Source of the DNA: Nocardioides sp. AX2bis
GTDB taxonomy: Bacteria; Actinomycetota; Actinomycetes; Propionibacteriales; Nocardioidaceae
Assembly (NCBI RefSeq): GCF_902506435.1
Contig: NZ_LR733215.1
Location: 336,038 to 400,037 of the forward strand
Length of the DNA stretch: 64,000 nucleotides
Direction: 5' to 3'
In this document: positions 18,055 through 25,965 of the stretch, piece after piece
Numbering within the stretch: the stretch's first letter is position 1
Layout: every line of letters begins with the position of its first letter
Notes under the pieces: model-generated
What the model saw: only the letters and a program-made list of their open reading frames with translations
The model's database searches: none
What the model was told of the DNA's origin: nothing
Translations under genes and position numbers: made by a program

Positions 18055-18089
18055 CGGGCCACCGTAGCCGGAACGCCGGGTGCGGCATC

Positions 18090-18647
18090 ATGGCCCGCGT
18101 GACCGCTGACGCCCTCCCGACCGACCCCGCCCTGGCCGCCGACGTCGACGCCTGCTGCCGCCTGACCGGGGAGTTCACGCTGCGCTCCGGGCAGGTCGCG
18201 AGCGAGTACTTCGACAAGTACCTCTTCGAGTCCGACCCGTTCCTGCTCGGCCGGGTCGCCCGGGCGATGGTGCCGCTGCTGCCCGACGGCACCGAGCTGC
18301 TCGGCGGCCTGGAGCTCGGCGGCGTCCCGATCGCCACGATGGTCTCCACGATGACCGGCCGCCCGGCGCTGTTCGTGCGCAAGCAGGCCAAGGAGTACGG
18401 CACCTGCAAGCTCGCCGAGGGCCCCGACGTCGCCGGGCGCCGCGTCACCCTGGTCGAGGACGTGATCACCACCGGCGGCGCCGTCCGCGACGCCACGAAC
18501 GCCCTGCGCGCGGCCGGCGCCGTGGTCGAGGTCGTGGTCTGCGCGATCGATCGCTCGCCTGCGGGGGAGAACCCCCTGGCCGACGTGGGGCTCGAGGTCC
18601 GGGCCGTGCTCACCAAGGCCGAGCTGGACGCCGTCCGGGCGGGCTGA
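18090..18647 (+). CDS. pyrE: Orotate phosphoribosyltransferase
   Basis: An enzyme of 185 residues that makes OMP from orotate and PRPP in pyrimidine synthesis. The PRPP-binding loop is VTLVEDVITTGGAV near residues 117-130, and FVRKQAKEYGT carries the flexible-loop lysines. An ATG at 18090 is used; a GTG 9 bases later is an alternative, since neither has a strong ribosome site. It stands alone, divergent from the aminotransferase gene and 29 bases before proline dehydrogenase. Confidence 0.93.
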   Translation: MARVTADALPTDPALAADVDACCRLTGEFTLRSGQVASEYFDKYLFESDPFLLGRVARAMVPLLPDGTELLGGLELGGVPIATMVSTMTGRPALFVRKQAKEYGTCKLAEGPDVAGRRVTLVEDVITTGGAVRDATNALRAAGAVVEVVVCAIDRSPAGENPLADVGLEVRAVLTKAELDAVRAG

Positions 18648-18676
18648 GCACCACCCGCCCGGCGTACGGTGTCCGC

Positions 18677-19615
18677 ATGTCGCCGATCCGTGGCCCCCTG
18701 CTCCTCCTCGCCCGCAGCGGACGGGTGAAGCGCCTGGTCAGCACGATGCCGGTGTCGGCCGGGATCGTGCACGGCTACGTGCCCGGCGAGGACACCGGCG
18801 CCGCGGTCCAGGCGACCGCGGGCCTGGTCGACGACGGGCTGCGGGTGACCCTGGACTACCTCGGCGAGGACGTCACCGACCGCGCGCAGGCCGACGCCAC
18901 CGTCGAGGCCTACCTCGACCTGCTGCGCGAGCTGTCGTTGCGCGGGCTGACCCGCCACGCCGAGGTCTCGGTGAAGCTGTCGGCGATCGGCCAGGCCATC
19001 CCCGACGCGAGCGCCGCCAAGGTCGCGATCGAGAACGCGCGCACCATCTGCCGCGCCGCCCGCAACGCCGGCACCACGGTCACCCTCGACATGGAGGACC
19101 ACCGCACCACCGACCGGACGCTGGCGGCGCTGCGCGAGCTGCGCCAGGACTTCCCCGAGACCGGCGCCGTGCTCCAGGCGATGCTGCACCGCACCGAGTC
19201 CGACTGCCGGGCGCTGGCCCACGAGGGCTCACGGGTCCGGCTGTGCAAGGGCGCCTACGCCGAGCCGGCCGAGGTCGCCTTCACCGACAAGGTCGACATC
19301 GACAAGTCCTACGTCCGCTGCCTGAAGGTGCTGCTGGCCGGGCAGGGCTACCCGATGATCGCCACGCACGACCCGCGGATGGTCGACATCGCCGCGTCGC
19401 TGGCCAGCCGCTACGGCCGCGCGCAGGGCACCTACGAGTTCCAGATGCTCTACGGCATCCGCCCCGACGAGCAGAAGCGGCTGGCCGCGGAGGGGGAGTT
19501 GGTGCGCACCTACGTCCCCTACGGCGAGGAGTGGTACGGCTACCTGATGCGGCGCCTGGCCGAGAAGCCGGCCAACCTGGCCTTCTTCGCCCGCTCGCTG
19601 GTCTCGAAGTCCTGA
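18677..19615 (+). CDS. Proline dehydrogenase
   Basis: A monofunctional FAD enzyme of 312 residues that oxidises proline to pyrroline-5-carboxylate. Typical motifs are SVKLSAIG, LDMEDH, CKGAYAEP, IATHDPRM, YEFQMLYGIR and the C-terminal YVPYGEEWYGYLMRRLAEKPAN. Its length matches the actinobacterial single-domain form. It lies 13 bases before proC. The pair is notable because proC performs the opposite reaction in biosynthesis, so joint expression would need separate control of flux. Confidence 0.95.
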   Translation: MSPIRGPLLLLARSGRVKRLVSTMPVSAGIVHGYVPGEDTGAAVQATAGLVDDGLRVTLDYLGEDVTDRAQADATVEAYLDLLRELSLRGLTRHAEVSVKLSAIGQAIPDASAAKVAIENARTICRAARNAGTTVTLDMEDHRTTDRTLAALRELRQDFPETGAVLQAMLHRTESDCRALAHEGSRVRLCKGAYAEPAEVAFTDKVDIDKSYVRCLKVLLAGQGYPMIATHDPRMVDIAASLASRYGRAQGTYEFQMLYGIRPDEQKRLAAEGELVRTYVPYGEEWYGYLMRRLAEKPANLAFFARSLVSKS

Positions 19616-19628
19616 GGAGGACGGTTCC

Positions 19629-20435
19629 GTGGTGCAGGAGAAGCAGACCGCCATCATCGGCGCCGGTGTCATGGGCGAGGCCCTGCTGTCGGGGCTGGTG
19701 CGCGCCGGACGCCGGGTCGACCGGCTGCTGGTGGGGGAGAAGCGGCCCGAGCGCGCCCGCGAGCTCGAGGACCGGTACGGCGTCGCCGTGGTCGGCAACG
19801 CCGACGCGGCCGCTCGCGCCGACACCGTCGTGCTGGTCGTGAAGCCGCAGGACATGGCCGACGTGCTCGCCGAGCTGGCCGGGAGCCTGCGCGCGGGCCA
19901 GCTGGTCGTGTCCCTGGCCGCCGGGATCACCACCTCGTACATCGAGTCGCGGGTGCCCGACGGGGTCGCGGTGGTGCGGGTCATGCCCAACACCCCGGCC
20001 CTGGTCGACGAGGGCATGTCGGCGATCTCGCCCGGCTCGGCGTGCTCCGAGGACGACCTGGCCGAGGTCGAGCAGATGCTGCGCTCGGTCGGCAAGGTGC
20101 TGCGGATCCCCGAGCGCCAGCAGGACGCGGTCACCTCGATCTCGGGGTCGGGCCCGGCGTACATCTTCTTCGTCGTCGAGTCGATGATCGAGGCCGGCGT
20201 CCACCTCGGCCTGCCGCGCGCCACCGCGACCGACCTGGTGATCCAGACCGTCGTCGGCTCCGGCCGGATGCTCCAGGAGACCGGCACCCACCCCACCGTC
20301 CTGCGCGAGCAGGTGACCTCGCCCGGCGGCACCACCGCGAGCGCGCTGCGCGAGCTCGAGGTGCATGGGGTGCGTGCGGCGTTCCTGGGCGCGATGGAGG
20401 CCGCGCGCGACCGCTCCCGCGCCCTCGGCCAGTAG
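19629..20435 (+). CDS. proC: Pyrroline-5-carboxylate reductase
   Basis: An NAD(P)H-dependent reductase of 268 residues that completes proline synthesis. It has the Rossmann motif TAIIGAGVMGEALLSGL, VMPNTPALVDEGM, SISGSGPAYIFF and the C-terminal EQVTSPGGTTASALRELE. The GTG at 19629 follows AGGAGG by 8 bases. The TAG stop is followed with no gap by a four-unit R1 repeat. Confidence 0.96.
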   Translation: MVQEKQTAIIGAGVMGEALLSGLVRAGRRVDRLLVGEKRPERARELEDRYGVAVVGNADAAARADTVVLVVKPQDMADVLAELAGSLRAGQLVVSLAAGITTSYIESRVPDGVAVVRVMPNTPALVDEGMSAISPGSACSEDDLAEVEQMLRSVGKVLRIPERQQDAVTSISGSGPAYIFFVVESMIEAGVHLGLPRATATDLVIQTVVGSGRMLQETGTHPTVLREQVTSPGGTTASALRELEVHGVRAAFLGAMEAARDRSRALGQ

Positions 20436-20523
20436 CCGAGATGACGCTCGCGGACAGCCGAGATGACGCTCGCGGACAGCCGAGATGACGCTCGCGGCGT
20501 GTCGAGGTGACGATTCCGGACAG
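20436..20523 (+). repeat. R1 tandem repeat, copy a (four 22-bp units)
   Basis: Exactly four 22-bp units (4 x 22 = 88) begin at the first base after the proC stop codon. The core is GAGATGACGCTCGCGG. Units 1-2 end in GACAG, unit 3 ends in GCGTG and unit 4 is the divergent TCGAGGTGACGATTCCGG form. The same order of variants recurs at seven other loci in this window. It encodes nothing plausible. Confidence 0.9.
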
Positions 20524-20564
20524 CCCGAGGGTCGCCGTCACCAGGGTGGCGCGAGGATGACGGC

Positions 20565-21284
20565 ATGAGCGAGCAGCAGCCCGACGTCCGGTTCTGGTTC
20601 GACCCCGTGTGCCCCTTCGCGTGGATGACGAGCAAGTGGCTGCGCACGGTGCAGCGCCAGCGCGGCGACACCGTCGAGTGGCGGTTCATCTCCCTGCGGC
20701 TGCTGAACGCGCACGTCGACTACGACAGTCACTTCCCGCCGGAGTACGAGGCCGGCCACACCGCGGGGCTGCGGATGCTCCGCGTGTGCGCCCAGGTGCG
20801 TGACGACCACGGGCCCGAGGCGGTCGCGCGGCTCTACCCGGCGCTGTCGAGCCAGGTCTTCGAGGTCGGCCCCGACCACTACGACCCGACCGACCTCGAC
20901 GCGCTGGTCCGCGGCGCCCTCGCCGAGGCCGGGCTGCCCGAGGACCTCGTGCGCCACCTGGACGACACCGACCGCGACGCGCAGATCCAGGCCGAGACCG
21001 ACGAGGCGCTGGCCCTGACCGGCAAGGACGTCGGCACCCCGATCCTGCACGTCTCCCCGCCCGAGGGCGCGGCGTTCTTCGGCCCGGTGATCAGCCGGCT
21101 GCCCAGCGACGAGGACGCCCTGCGGCTGTGGGACCACGTCGTCGGCCTGGCCACCTTCCCCGGCTTCGCCGAGCTCAAGCGGAGCCTGCGCGAGCGCCCG
21201 CAGCTGCCGTCCTTCGGCGTCACCGAGCAGGAGGCCGGCCAGGCCGAGGACTGGCACGCCGGCAGCCGACGCCAGAAGAAGTGA
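20565..21284 (+). CDS. DsbA-family mycothiol-dependent nitroreductase-like protein
   Basis: A thioredoxin-fold protein of 239 residues resembling Rv2466c of Mycobacterium. It starts with DVRFWFDPVCPFAWMTSKWL, has the family cis-Pro region DVGTPILHV, and ends with LPSFGVTE. Rv2466c uses a CPWC site to take electrons from mycothiol; here the site is CPFA, so only the first cysteine remains. A monothiol mechanism or altered function follows. It overlaps the next gene by 4 bp (GTGA). Confidence 0.82.
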   Translation: MSEQQPDVRFWFDPVCPFAWMTSKWLRTVQRQRGDTVEWRFISLRLLNAHVDYDSHFPPEYEAGHTAGLRMLRVCAQVRDDHGPEAVARLYPALSSQVFEVGPDHYDPTDLDALVRGALAEAGLPEDLVRHLDDTDRDAQIQAETDEALALTGKDVGTPILHVSPPEGAAFFGPVISRLPSDEDALRLWDHVVGLATFPGFAELKRSLRERPQLPSFGVTEQEAGQAEDWHAGSRRQKK

Positions 21285-21874
21285 CCCCCGGCGAGGGCGG
21301 CCTGCCCTGGGTCTGGGGCGCCACGGCCGACGAGGCGTCCCGGCACTACCCGGCCGACGACGTCGTGGCCGCCCGCGCCCCCGGTCGGCCGCTCCTGCGG
21401 ATGACGCGCGCGGTCACCGCCGACGCCCCGCCCGAGGCCTGCTGGCGCTGGCTCTGCCAGCTCGCCGTCGCGCCCTACTCCTACGACCTGGTCGACAACC
21501 TCGGCCGCCCCAGCCCGCGCACCCTCACCCCCGGCGCCGACCGGCTGGTCCCCGGGCAGCGGATGGTCAAGGTCTACGAGCTGCTCGAGGTCGACGAGGG
21601 TCGCTCCTGGACCGGCGTGACGACCGCGGCCGGCAGCCTTCCGTTCGGCCCGCTCGCCGCGACCTATGCCGCGGAACCGCTCGCGGGCGCCGGCGGGCGG
21701 GGCGGTACGCGCACCAGGCTGGTCTGCCGGATGACGCTGCCCGGCGGCGGACCGCTCGTCCGCGCCAAGGCCTCCGCGCTGGCCTGGGGCGACGTGCCGA
21801 TGGTGCGCAAGCAGCTGCGGACGCTGGCGTCGTACGCCGGCTCGGGCCGGGCCGGCTCAGACCGCCAGGGCTGA
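21281..21874 (+). CDS. SRPBCC/START-like domain protein
   Basis: A protein of 197 residues that looks like a polyketide cyclase or START-fold (SRPBCC) hydrophobic-ligand binder. It has the pattern LLRMTRAVTADAPPEACWRWLCQLAVAPYSYDLVDNLGR. The GTG at 21281 overlaps the upstream stop, which suggests coupling with the DsbA-like protein. The last 18 bases overlap a convergent membrane protein gene. The ligand is unknown. Confidence 0.7.
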   Translation: MTPGEGGLPWVWGATADEASRHYPADDVVAARAPGRPLLRMTRAVTADAPPEACWRWLCQLAVAPYSYDLVDNLGRPSPRTLTPGADRLVPGQRMVKVYELLEVDEGRSWTGVTTAAGSLPFGPLAATYAAEPLAGAGGRGGTRTRLVCRMTLPGGGPLVRAKASALAWGDVPMVRKQLRTLASYAGSGRAGSDRQG

Positions 21875-22273
21875 CGCCACGAGCGCCACCACCGCGCCGA
21901 GGGTGCGGACCCGGTCGGCGAGGAGCAGCGAGCGTACGAGCCCCGGGTCCGGGCCCTCACGTCCCAGCCGGCCGTGCGTCGGCGCGGCACGGGCCGCGGT
22001 GACCAGGGCCGCGACCGCGTTGCCGGTCAGCGCCACCCACGCCCAGCCCTCCGGCCCGGTGAGCAGCGTCCACACGCAGGCGGCCGCGACGAGCGGGTAG
22101 AGCGGCGCGACGACGGCGCCGATCCGGCGGGAGTGCGCGTCGTGCCGCGCCGCCCACTGGCGCGGCGACTCGCGGGCGACGTCGGCCAGTGCGGGGTAGA
22201 CCACGACGGTCACGACGACGGAGAACCCGGCGTGCGCGGCGCTCGCGGCCAGGAGCGCGGTCGTGGGGTCCAC
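21857..22273 (-). CDS. Small four-helix membrane protein, function unknown
   Basis: A protein of 138 residues with four predicted membrane segments (LLAASAAHAGFSVVVTVVVYP, then IGAVVAPLYPLVAAACVWTLL, WVALTGNAVAALVTAA and LGAVVALVASALA). The acidic-basic loop RESPRQWAARHDAHSRRIG is reminiscent of DUF1772-like proteins. The start is GTG at 22273 without an evident ribosome site. Its 3' end overlaps the convergent SRPBCC gene. Confidence 0.65.
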   Translation of the reverse strand: MDPTTALLAASAAHAGFSVVVTVVVYPALADVARESPRQWAARHDAHSRRIGAVVAPLYPLVAAACVWTLLTGPEGWAWVALTGNAVAALVTAARAAPTHGRLGREGPDPGLVRSLLLADRVRTLGAVVALVASALAV

Positions 22274-22313
22274 GGGGCGACGCTAGCCGGTCGGGGTCGG
22301 GCAGACTGCGGCG

Positions 22314-23267
22314 ATGGAGACCTACCGCACGCCCGACGACCGGTTCGCCGGCCTCGCCGACCTGCCCGCCGGCACGACGTGGGAGCCGTCGTACGCCGAC
22401 GTGACCGACCCGGACGGCGGCATGCTTCGGATGGCCTACGTCGACGTCCGCCCCGACGGCTGGCGCGAGGACGCGACGACCGTGCTGATGCTGCACGGCG
22501 AGCCCACCTGGTCCTACCTCTACCGCCACGTCGCGGCCGAGGTCGCGGCCACCGGGGTGCGCTGCGTGGTGCCCGACCTGATCGGCTTCGGCCGCTCCGA
22601 CAAGCCGGTGTCCTCGCGCGACCACTCCTACCAGCGCCACGTCGACTGGACCCGCGAGCTGGTCCTCGACCGCCTCGGGCTCGGCGGTCCGGGTGCAGGC
22701 GAGCTCACCCTGCTCGGCCAGGACTGGGGCGGGTTGATCGGGCTGCGCCTGGTCGCCGAGCACCCTGACCGCTTCAGCCGCGTCGTCGCCGCCAACACCG
22801 GCCTGCCGACCGGCGACGTCGACATGCCCGAGGTCTGGTGGCAGTTCCGGGCGGCCGTCGAGAAGGCCGAGGTGCTCGACGTGGGCCGGCTCGTCGCGTC
22901 GGGGTGCGCCCGCGGTCTCGACGCCGGCGTCCGCGCGGCGTACGACGCCCCGTTCCCCACCGAGGAGTCCAAGGCCGGGCCGCGGGCGATGCCCTCGCTG
23001 GTCCCGACCCGCCCGCACGACCCGTCGACCGAGGCCAACCGGGCGGCCTGGGCGGGCCTGGGGGAGTGGCGCGCGCCGTTCCTGACCGCCTTCGGCGACT
23101 CCGACCCGATCACCGGGGCGATGGCGCCCGTGCTCCAGCGCCACGTGCCGGGCGCGGCGGGTCGTGAGCACCCGACCCTGGAACGGGCCGGGCACTTCCT
23201 GCAGGAGGACGACGGCGCCGAGCTGGGCAGGATCGTGGCTGCCTTCGTCCGCACCGTCACCCCGTAG
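22314..23267 (+). CDS. Haloalkane dehalogenase-like alpha/beta hydrolase
   Basis: An alpha/beta hydrolase of 317 residues that matches subfamily I haloalkane dehalogenases (DhlA type). It has the oxyanion region HGEPTWSYLYRH at residues 61-72, the nucleophile elbow GQDWGG with Asp137 followed by Trp138 as a halide-binding residue, ANTGLPTGD, and the catalytic histidine in AGHFLQED. The family cleaves carbon-halogen bonds by hydrolysis. Related epoxide hydrolases are less likely because the Asp-Trp pair and the cap pattern fit dehalogenases. It is convergent with trpS across an R1 repeat. Confidence 0.85.
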   Translation: METYRTPDDRFAGLADLPAGTTWEPSYADVTDPDGGMLRMAYVDVRPDGWREDATTVLMLHGEPTWSYLYRHVAAEVAATGVRCVVPDLIGFGRSDKPVSSRDHSYQRHVDWTRELVLDRLGLGGPGAGELTLLGQDWGGLIGLRLVAEHPDRFSRVVAANTGLPTGDVDMPEVWWQFRAAVEKAEVLDVGRLVASGCARGLDAGVRAAYDAPFPTEESKAGPRAMPSLVPTRPHDPSTEANRAAWAGLGEWRAPFLTAFGDSDPITGAMAPVLQRHVPGAAGREHPTLERAGHFLQEDDGAELGRIVAAFVRTVTP

Positions 23268-23281
23268 CGGCTCGGGCGGCG

Positions 23282-23346
23282 GTGTCCGGAACCGTCACCT
23301 CGAGGCGCCGCGAGCGTCATCTCGGCTGTCCGCGAGCGCCATCTCG
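23282..23346 (-). repeat. R1 tandem repeat, copy b (three units)
   Basis: Read on the minus strand, it begins at the base after the trpS stop (23347-23349) and shows the order canonical unit (GACAG end), GCGGCGC unit, then the TTCCGGACAC terminal unit. One unit carries GATGGCGC instead of GATGACGC. It fills the gap between the convergent trpS and dehalogenase genes. Confidence 0.88.
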
Positions 23347-24312
23347 TCACAGGCCGAGGGCCTGCTCGACCGCGGCCAGGACGGGCGCGGTGACCTCGCG
23401 GCAGCGTTCCTCCCCGCGGGCGTAGACCTCGTCGACGTGGTCGGGTGCGGCGAGCAGGGCGGCGTACCGCTGCTGCACCGGCTCCAGGACCGCGACCACG
23501 GCGTCGGTGACCGCCTTCTTCAGTGCGCCGTAGGTCGTCAACCCGTCCGCCGACCCGCCGCAGGCGACGAGGACCTCGAGCAGGTTGGTGACGCCCGGCT
23601 TCGTCCCGCGCTCGGTGCGCGCCGCGTCGGCGCCGGTGTCGGAGTCGGTCACCGCCCGGGCGACCTTGCGACGGACGACGTCGGGCGGGTCGAGGAGCCG
23701 GACCACGCCGGCCTCGTCGTCGGCGCCGACGGACTTGCTCATCTTGGCCGTCGGTCGCTGCAGGTCCATCACCCGCGCCCCGGCCGCCGGCACGACGGCC
23801 TCGGGCACGACGAGCACCGGCCCGTACGCCCGGTTGAAGCGCCGCGCGAGGTCCCGGGTGAGCTCGACGTGCTGGCGCTGGTCGTCGCCCACCGGCACCT
23901 GCTGCGGCGCGTGCAGCAGGATGTCGGCGGCCATCAGCACGGGGTAGGTGAACAGCGAGGCGCGCGTCGACTGCTCCGCGCGGCCCTTCTCCTTGAACTG
24001 CACCATCCGGCCGAGCTCGCCGGTGGTGGCCACGCACTCCAGCAGGCAGGTCATCAGCCGGTGGGCCGGCACCCGGCTCTGGACGAACAGCGTGCTGCCG
24101 TCGAGCCCGCAGGCCAGCAGCAGCACCGCCAGCTCGCGGGTCCGGGCACGCAGCGCGGCCGGGTCGTGGGCGGTCGTCATCGCGTGCAGGTCCGCGACGC
24201 CGACCCGGGTGTCGTACGCGTCCTGGCGCGCCGCGAGCGGGCGCAGCGCGCCGAGCAGGTTGCCGAGGGTGAGGTGGCCGCTCGGGGTGAGCAGGGAGAG
24301 CTGGGTGGTCAT
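23347..24312 (-). CDS. trpS: Tryptophanyl-tRNA synthetase, auxiliary type
   Basis: A class I synthetase of 321 residues that charges tRNA-Trp. The HIGH-equivalent is SGHLTLGNLLGAL at residues 11-23 and the KMSKS loop is PTAKMSKSVG. The N-terminus lacks the usual FSGIQPTG form, reading LLTPSGH instead, which suggests the auxiliary branch. In Streptomyces coelicolor an auxiliary indolmycin-resistant TrpRS is known to be controlled by ribosome-mediated attenuation. The same design is visible here in the 5' region (leader peptide 24423-24470, hairpins 24364-24436), with TGG-TGG codons in the leader. The ATG at 24312 follows GGAGGA. Confidence 0.93.
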   Translation of the reverse strand: MTTQLSLLTPSGHLTLGNLLGALRPLAARQDAYDTRVGVADLHAMTTAHDPAALRARTRELAVLLLACGLDGSTLFVQSRVPAHRLMTCLLECVATTGELGRMVQFKEKGRAEQSTRASLFTYPVLMAADILLHAPQQVPVGDDQRQHVELTRDLARRFNRAYGPVLVVPEAVVPAAGARVMDLQRPTAKMSKSVGADDEAGVVRLLDPPDVVRRKVARAVTDSDTGADAARTERGTKPGVTNLLEVLVACGGSADGLTTYGALKKAVTDAVVAVLEPVQQRYAALLAAPDHVDEVYARGEERCREVTAPVLAAVEQALGL

Positions 24313-24363
24313 CGGGTCCTCCGTGGTGGGTGCTGCCCACGGGAGGGTCCGGAGTCACGCGTA

Positions 24364-24436
24364 CGGCCGCCTCGTGGGCGGCCGTGGGTGGGGTGGGTGC
24401 GTCGACGAGGTGGGCCGCCTGGTCAGGCGGGCCACC
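24364..24436 (-). promoter_or_regulatory. trpS attenuator (segments 1-4)
   Basis: Minus-strand segments: 1 at 24436-24425 (contains the second Trp codon), 2 at 24420-24409, 3 at 24384-24377 and 4 at 24371-24364. Segment 1 pairs with 2 over 12 positions with one mismatch. The GGCGGCC of segment 2 is complementary to GGCCGCC of segment 3. Segments 3 and 4 form a perfect 8-bp stem with a CACGA loop. This is the classic 1:2, 2:3, 3:4 choice. A U-tract is lacking, as is usual in high-GC actinomycetes. A further hairpin lies close to the trpS ribosome site. Confidence 0.75.
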
Positions 24437-24470
24437 ACTGCTGGCAGGAGCGAGCGCGGGTCGTCGGCAC
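24423..24470 (-). CDS. trpS leader peptide with tandem Trp codons
   Basis: A 15-codon reading frame, GTG start at 24470 and TGA at 24425-24423, encodes MPTTRARSCQQWWPA. The two adjacent Trp codons sit three codons before the stop and overlap attenuator segment 1. Stalling at these codons when charged tRNA-Trp is low would free segment 2 to pair with 3 and prevent the 3:4 hairpin. No strong ribosome site is visible, so the start is the weakest part of the call; no other start is in frame nearby. Confidence 0.72.
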   Translation of the reverse strand: MPTTRARSCQQWWPA

Positions 24471-24499
24471 GCAGGCATCGTGCCACGGGGCCGCCCGCG

Positions 24500-24566
24500 G
24501 TGTCCGGAAGCGTCATCTCGAGGGCGCCGCGAGCGTCATCTCGGCTGTCCGCGAGCGTCATCTCGG
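24500..24566 (-). repeat. R1 tandem repeat, copy c (three units)
   Basis: Minus-strand order is canonical unit, GCGGCGCC unit, then a terminal unit with CTTCCGGACAC. Unlike copies b and g it does not follow a gene end. It lies between the divergent acuC and trpS leader, so the trpS promoter must overlap or directly follow it. Confidence 0.88.
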
Positions 24567-24589
24567 CGGGGGTCGGTTAGCGTGCGGAC

Positions 24590-25780
24590 GTGACCGAGAC
24601 CTCCTGCCCCGGGCCGGCGACGGTCGTCTTCGACGACGGCCTGACCGCCTACGACTTCGGGGCGGGTCACCCGATGTCACCGCTGCGCGTCGACCTCACC
24701 ATGCGGCTCTCCCGCGAGCTCGGGGTGCTGGACCACCTGCGCGCCGTCGACGCCCCGATGGCCGACCTCGACCTGGTCGCGACCGTCCACGGCGACGCGC
24801 TGATCGAGGCCGTGGGCCGGATGGGCCGCGAGCCCGGCGCGGGCGAGGAGGCCTTCGGGCTCGGCACCGACGACAACCCGGTCTTCCGCGGGATGGACGT
24901 CGCGGCCGCGCACGTCGTGGGCGCCACGGTGGAGGCCTGCCGCCAGGTGTGGAGCGGGGAGTCCCTGCACAGCGTCAACGTCACCGGCGGGCTGCACCAC
25001 GCGATGCCGGACCGGGCCAGCGGGTTCTGCGTCTACAACGACGTCGCCGTCGGGATCCGGTGGCTGCTGGACCAGGGCGCGCAGAAGGTCGCCTACGTCG
25101 ACGTCGACGTCCACCACGGCGACGGCGTCGAGGCGATCTTCTACGACGACCCCCGGGTGCTGACGATCTCGCTGCACGAGAGCGGGCAGTTCCTCTTCCC
25201 CGGCACCGGCTTCGCCGGCGACACCGGCGGCCCGGACGCCAAGGGCAGCGCGGTCAACGTGGCGCTGCCGCCGGGCACCTCCGACGAGGGCTGGCTGCGG
25301 GCCTTCCACGCCGTGGTGCCGCCGGTGCTGCGCGAGTTCGCCCCCGACGTCCTGGTCACCCAGCACGGCTGCGACTCGCACGCCGACGACCCGCTGGCCG
25401 ACCTCACGCTCAGCGTCGACGGCCAGCGCGCCAGCTACCTCGCACTGCACGACCTCGCCCACGAGGTCGCCGGCGGGAGGTGGGTCGCGCTCGGCGGGGG
25501 CGGGTACGCCGTGGTCGGCGTCGTCCCGCGCTCCTGGTCGCACCTGCTCGCCGTGGTCGGCGGTGCCCCGCTCGACCCGGCCACGCCCACCCCGCCGGCG
25601 TGGCGCGAGCACGTGAAGGAGCTGCTGGGGGCGACCGCACCGCTGCGGCTCACCGAGGGGCGCACCCCGACGTACCGGCCCTGGGAGGAGGGGTACGACC
25701 CCGACAGCTGGCTGGACCGCCTGGTCCAGGCGACGAGGACCGCGACGTTCCCGCTCCACGGCCTCGACCCGGTGCTCTGA
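24590..25780 (+). CDS. acuC: AcuC-like acetoin utilization protein, class I/II histone deacetylase fold
   Basis: A zinc-dependent deacetylase-fold protein of 396 residues. It has FGAGHPMSPLRVDLTMRL at the N-terminus, GGLHHAMPDRASGFCVYND, the metal-binding VDVDVHHGDGVEAIFY and GGGGYAV near the C-terminus. AcuC in Bacillus deacetylates acetyl-CoA synthetase; here no acs gene is adjacent, so the target is inferred. The start is GTG at 24590, and the R1 copy c lies between it and the trpS leader. Confidence 0.92.
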   Translation: MTETSCPGPATVVFDDGLTAYDFGAGHPMSPLRVDLTMRLSRELGVLDHLRAVDAPMADLDLVATVHGDALIEAVGRMGREPGAGEEAFGLGTDDNPVFRGMDVAAAHVVGATVEACRQVWSGESLHSVNVTGGLHHAMPDRASGFCVYNDVAVGIRWLLDQGAQKVAYVDVDVHHGDGVEAIFYDDPRVLTISLHESGQFLFPGTGFAGDTGGPDAKGSAVNVALPPGTSDEGWLRAFHAVVPPVLREFAPDVLVTQHGCDSHADDPLADLTLSVDGQRASYLALHDLAHEVAGGRWVALGGGGYAVVGVVPRSWSHLLAVVGGAPLDPATPTPPAWREHVKELLGATAPLRLTEGRTPTYRPWEEGYDPDSWLDRLVQATRTATFPLHGLDPVL

Positions 25781-25965
25781 CCAGCACTCAAGGGACCGGC
25801 CGCCCGGCGCCGAGCACGGCGAGTCAAGGCGACACGCCGTGTCCCACGAGTCAGTCGAGGCATTCTCTTCCCCACCAGTCACTCCAGGCCCTATCCTCCG
25901 GTCAAGCGCTGGTGTGAGTCAGCGGAGGGAGTTCATCGGCGCGTGCCGAGGAAGACAGGTGCCAC

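Noticed and set aside
16787..19222. 811-codon open frame on the minus strand
   Set aside because: Only its 16864-18054 neighbourhood is coding, in another frame; the rest is antisense to pyrE and proline dehydrogenase and shows the Arg/Gly-rich bias of shadow frames.
20436..20523. R1 as a CRISPR array
   Set aside because: Units are contiguous with no spacers, and no cas genes are in the window.
24313..24500. T-box riboswitch before trpS
   Set aside because: No T-box consensus or tRNA acceptor-pairing bulge is seen; the tandem Trp codons and three-way pairing fit ribosome-mediated attenuation better.
23282..24566. Peptides of the type EMTLADSRDDARG encoded across R1 arrays
   Set aside because: They appear only because the repeat is free of stops in some frames; they lack starts and are shared by unrelated contexts.
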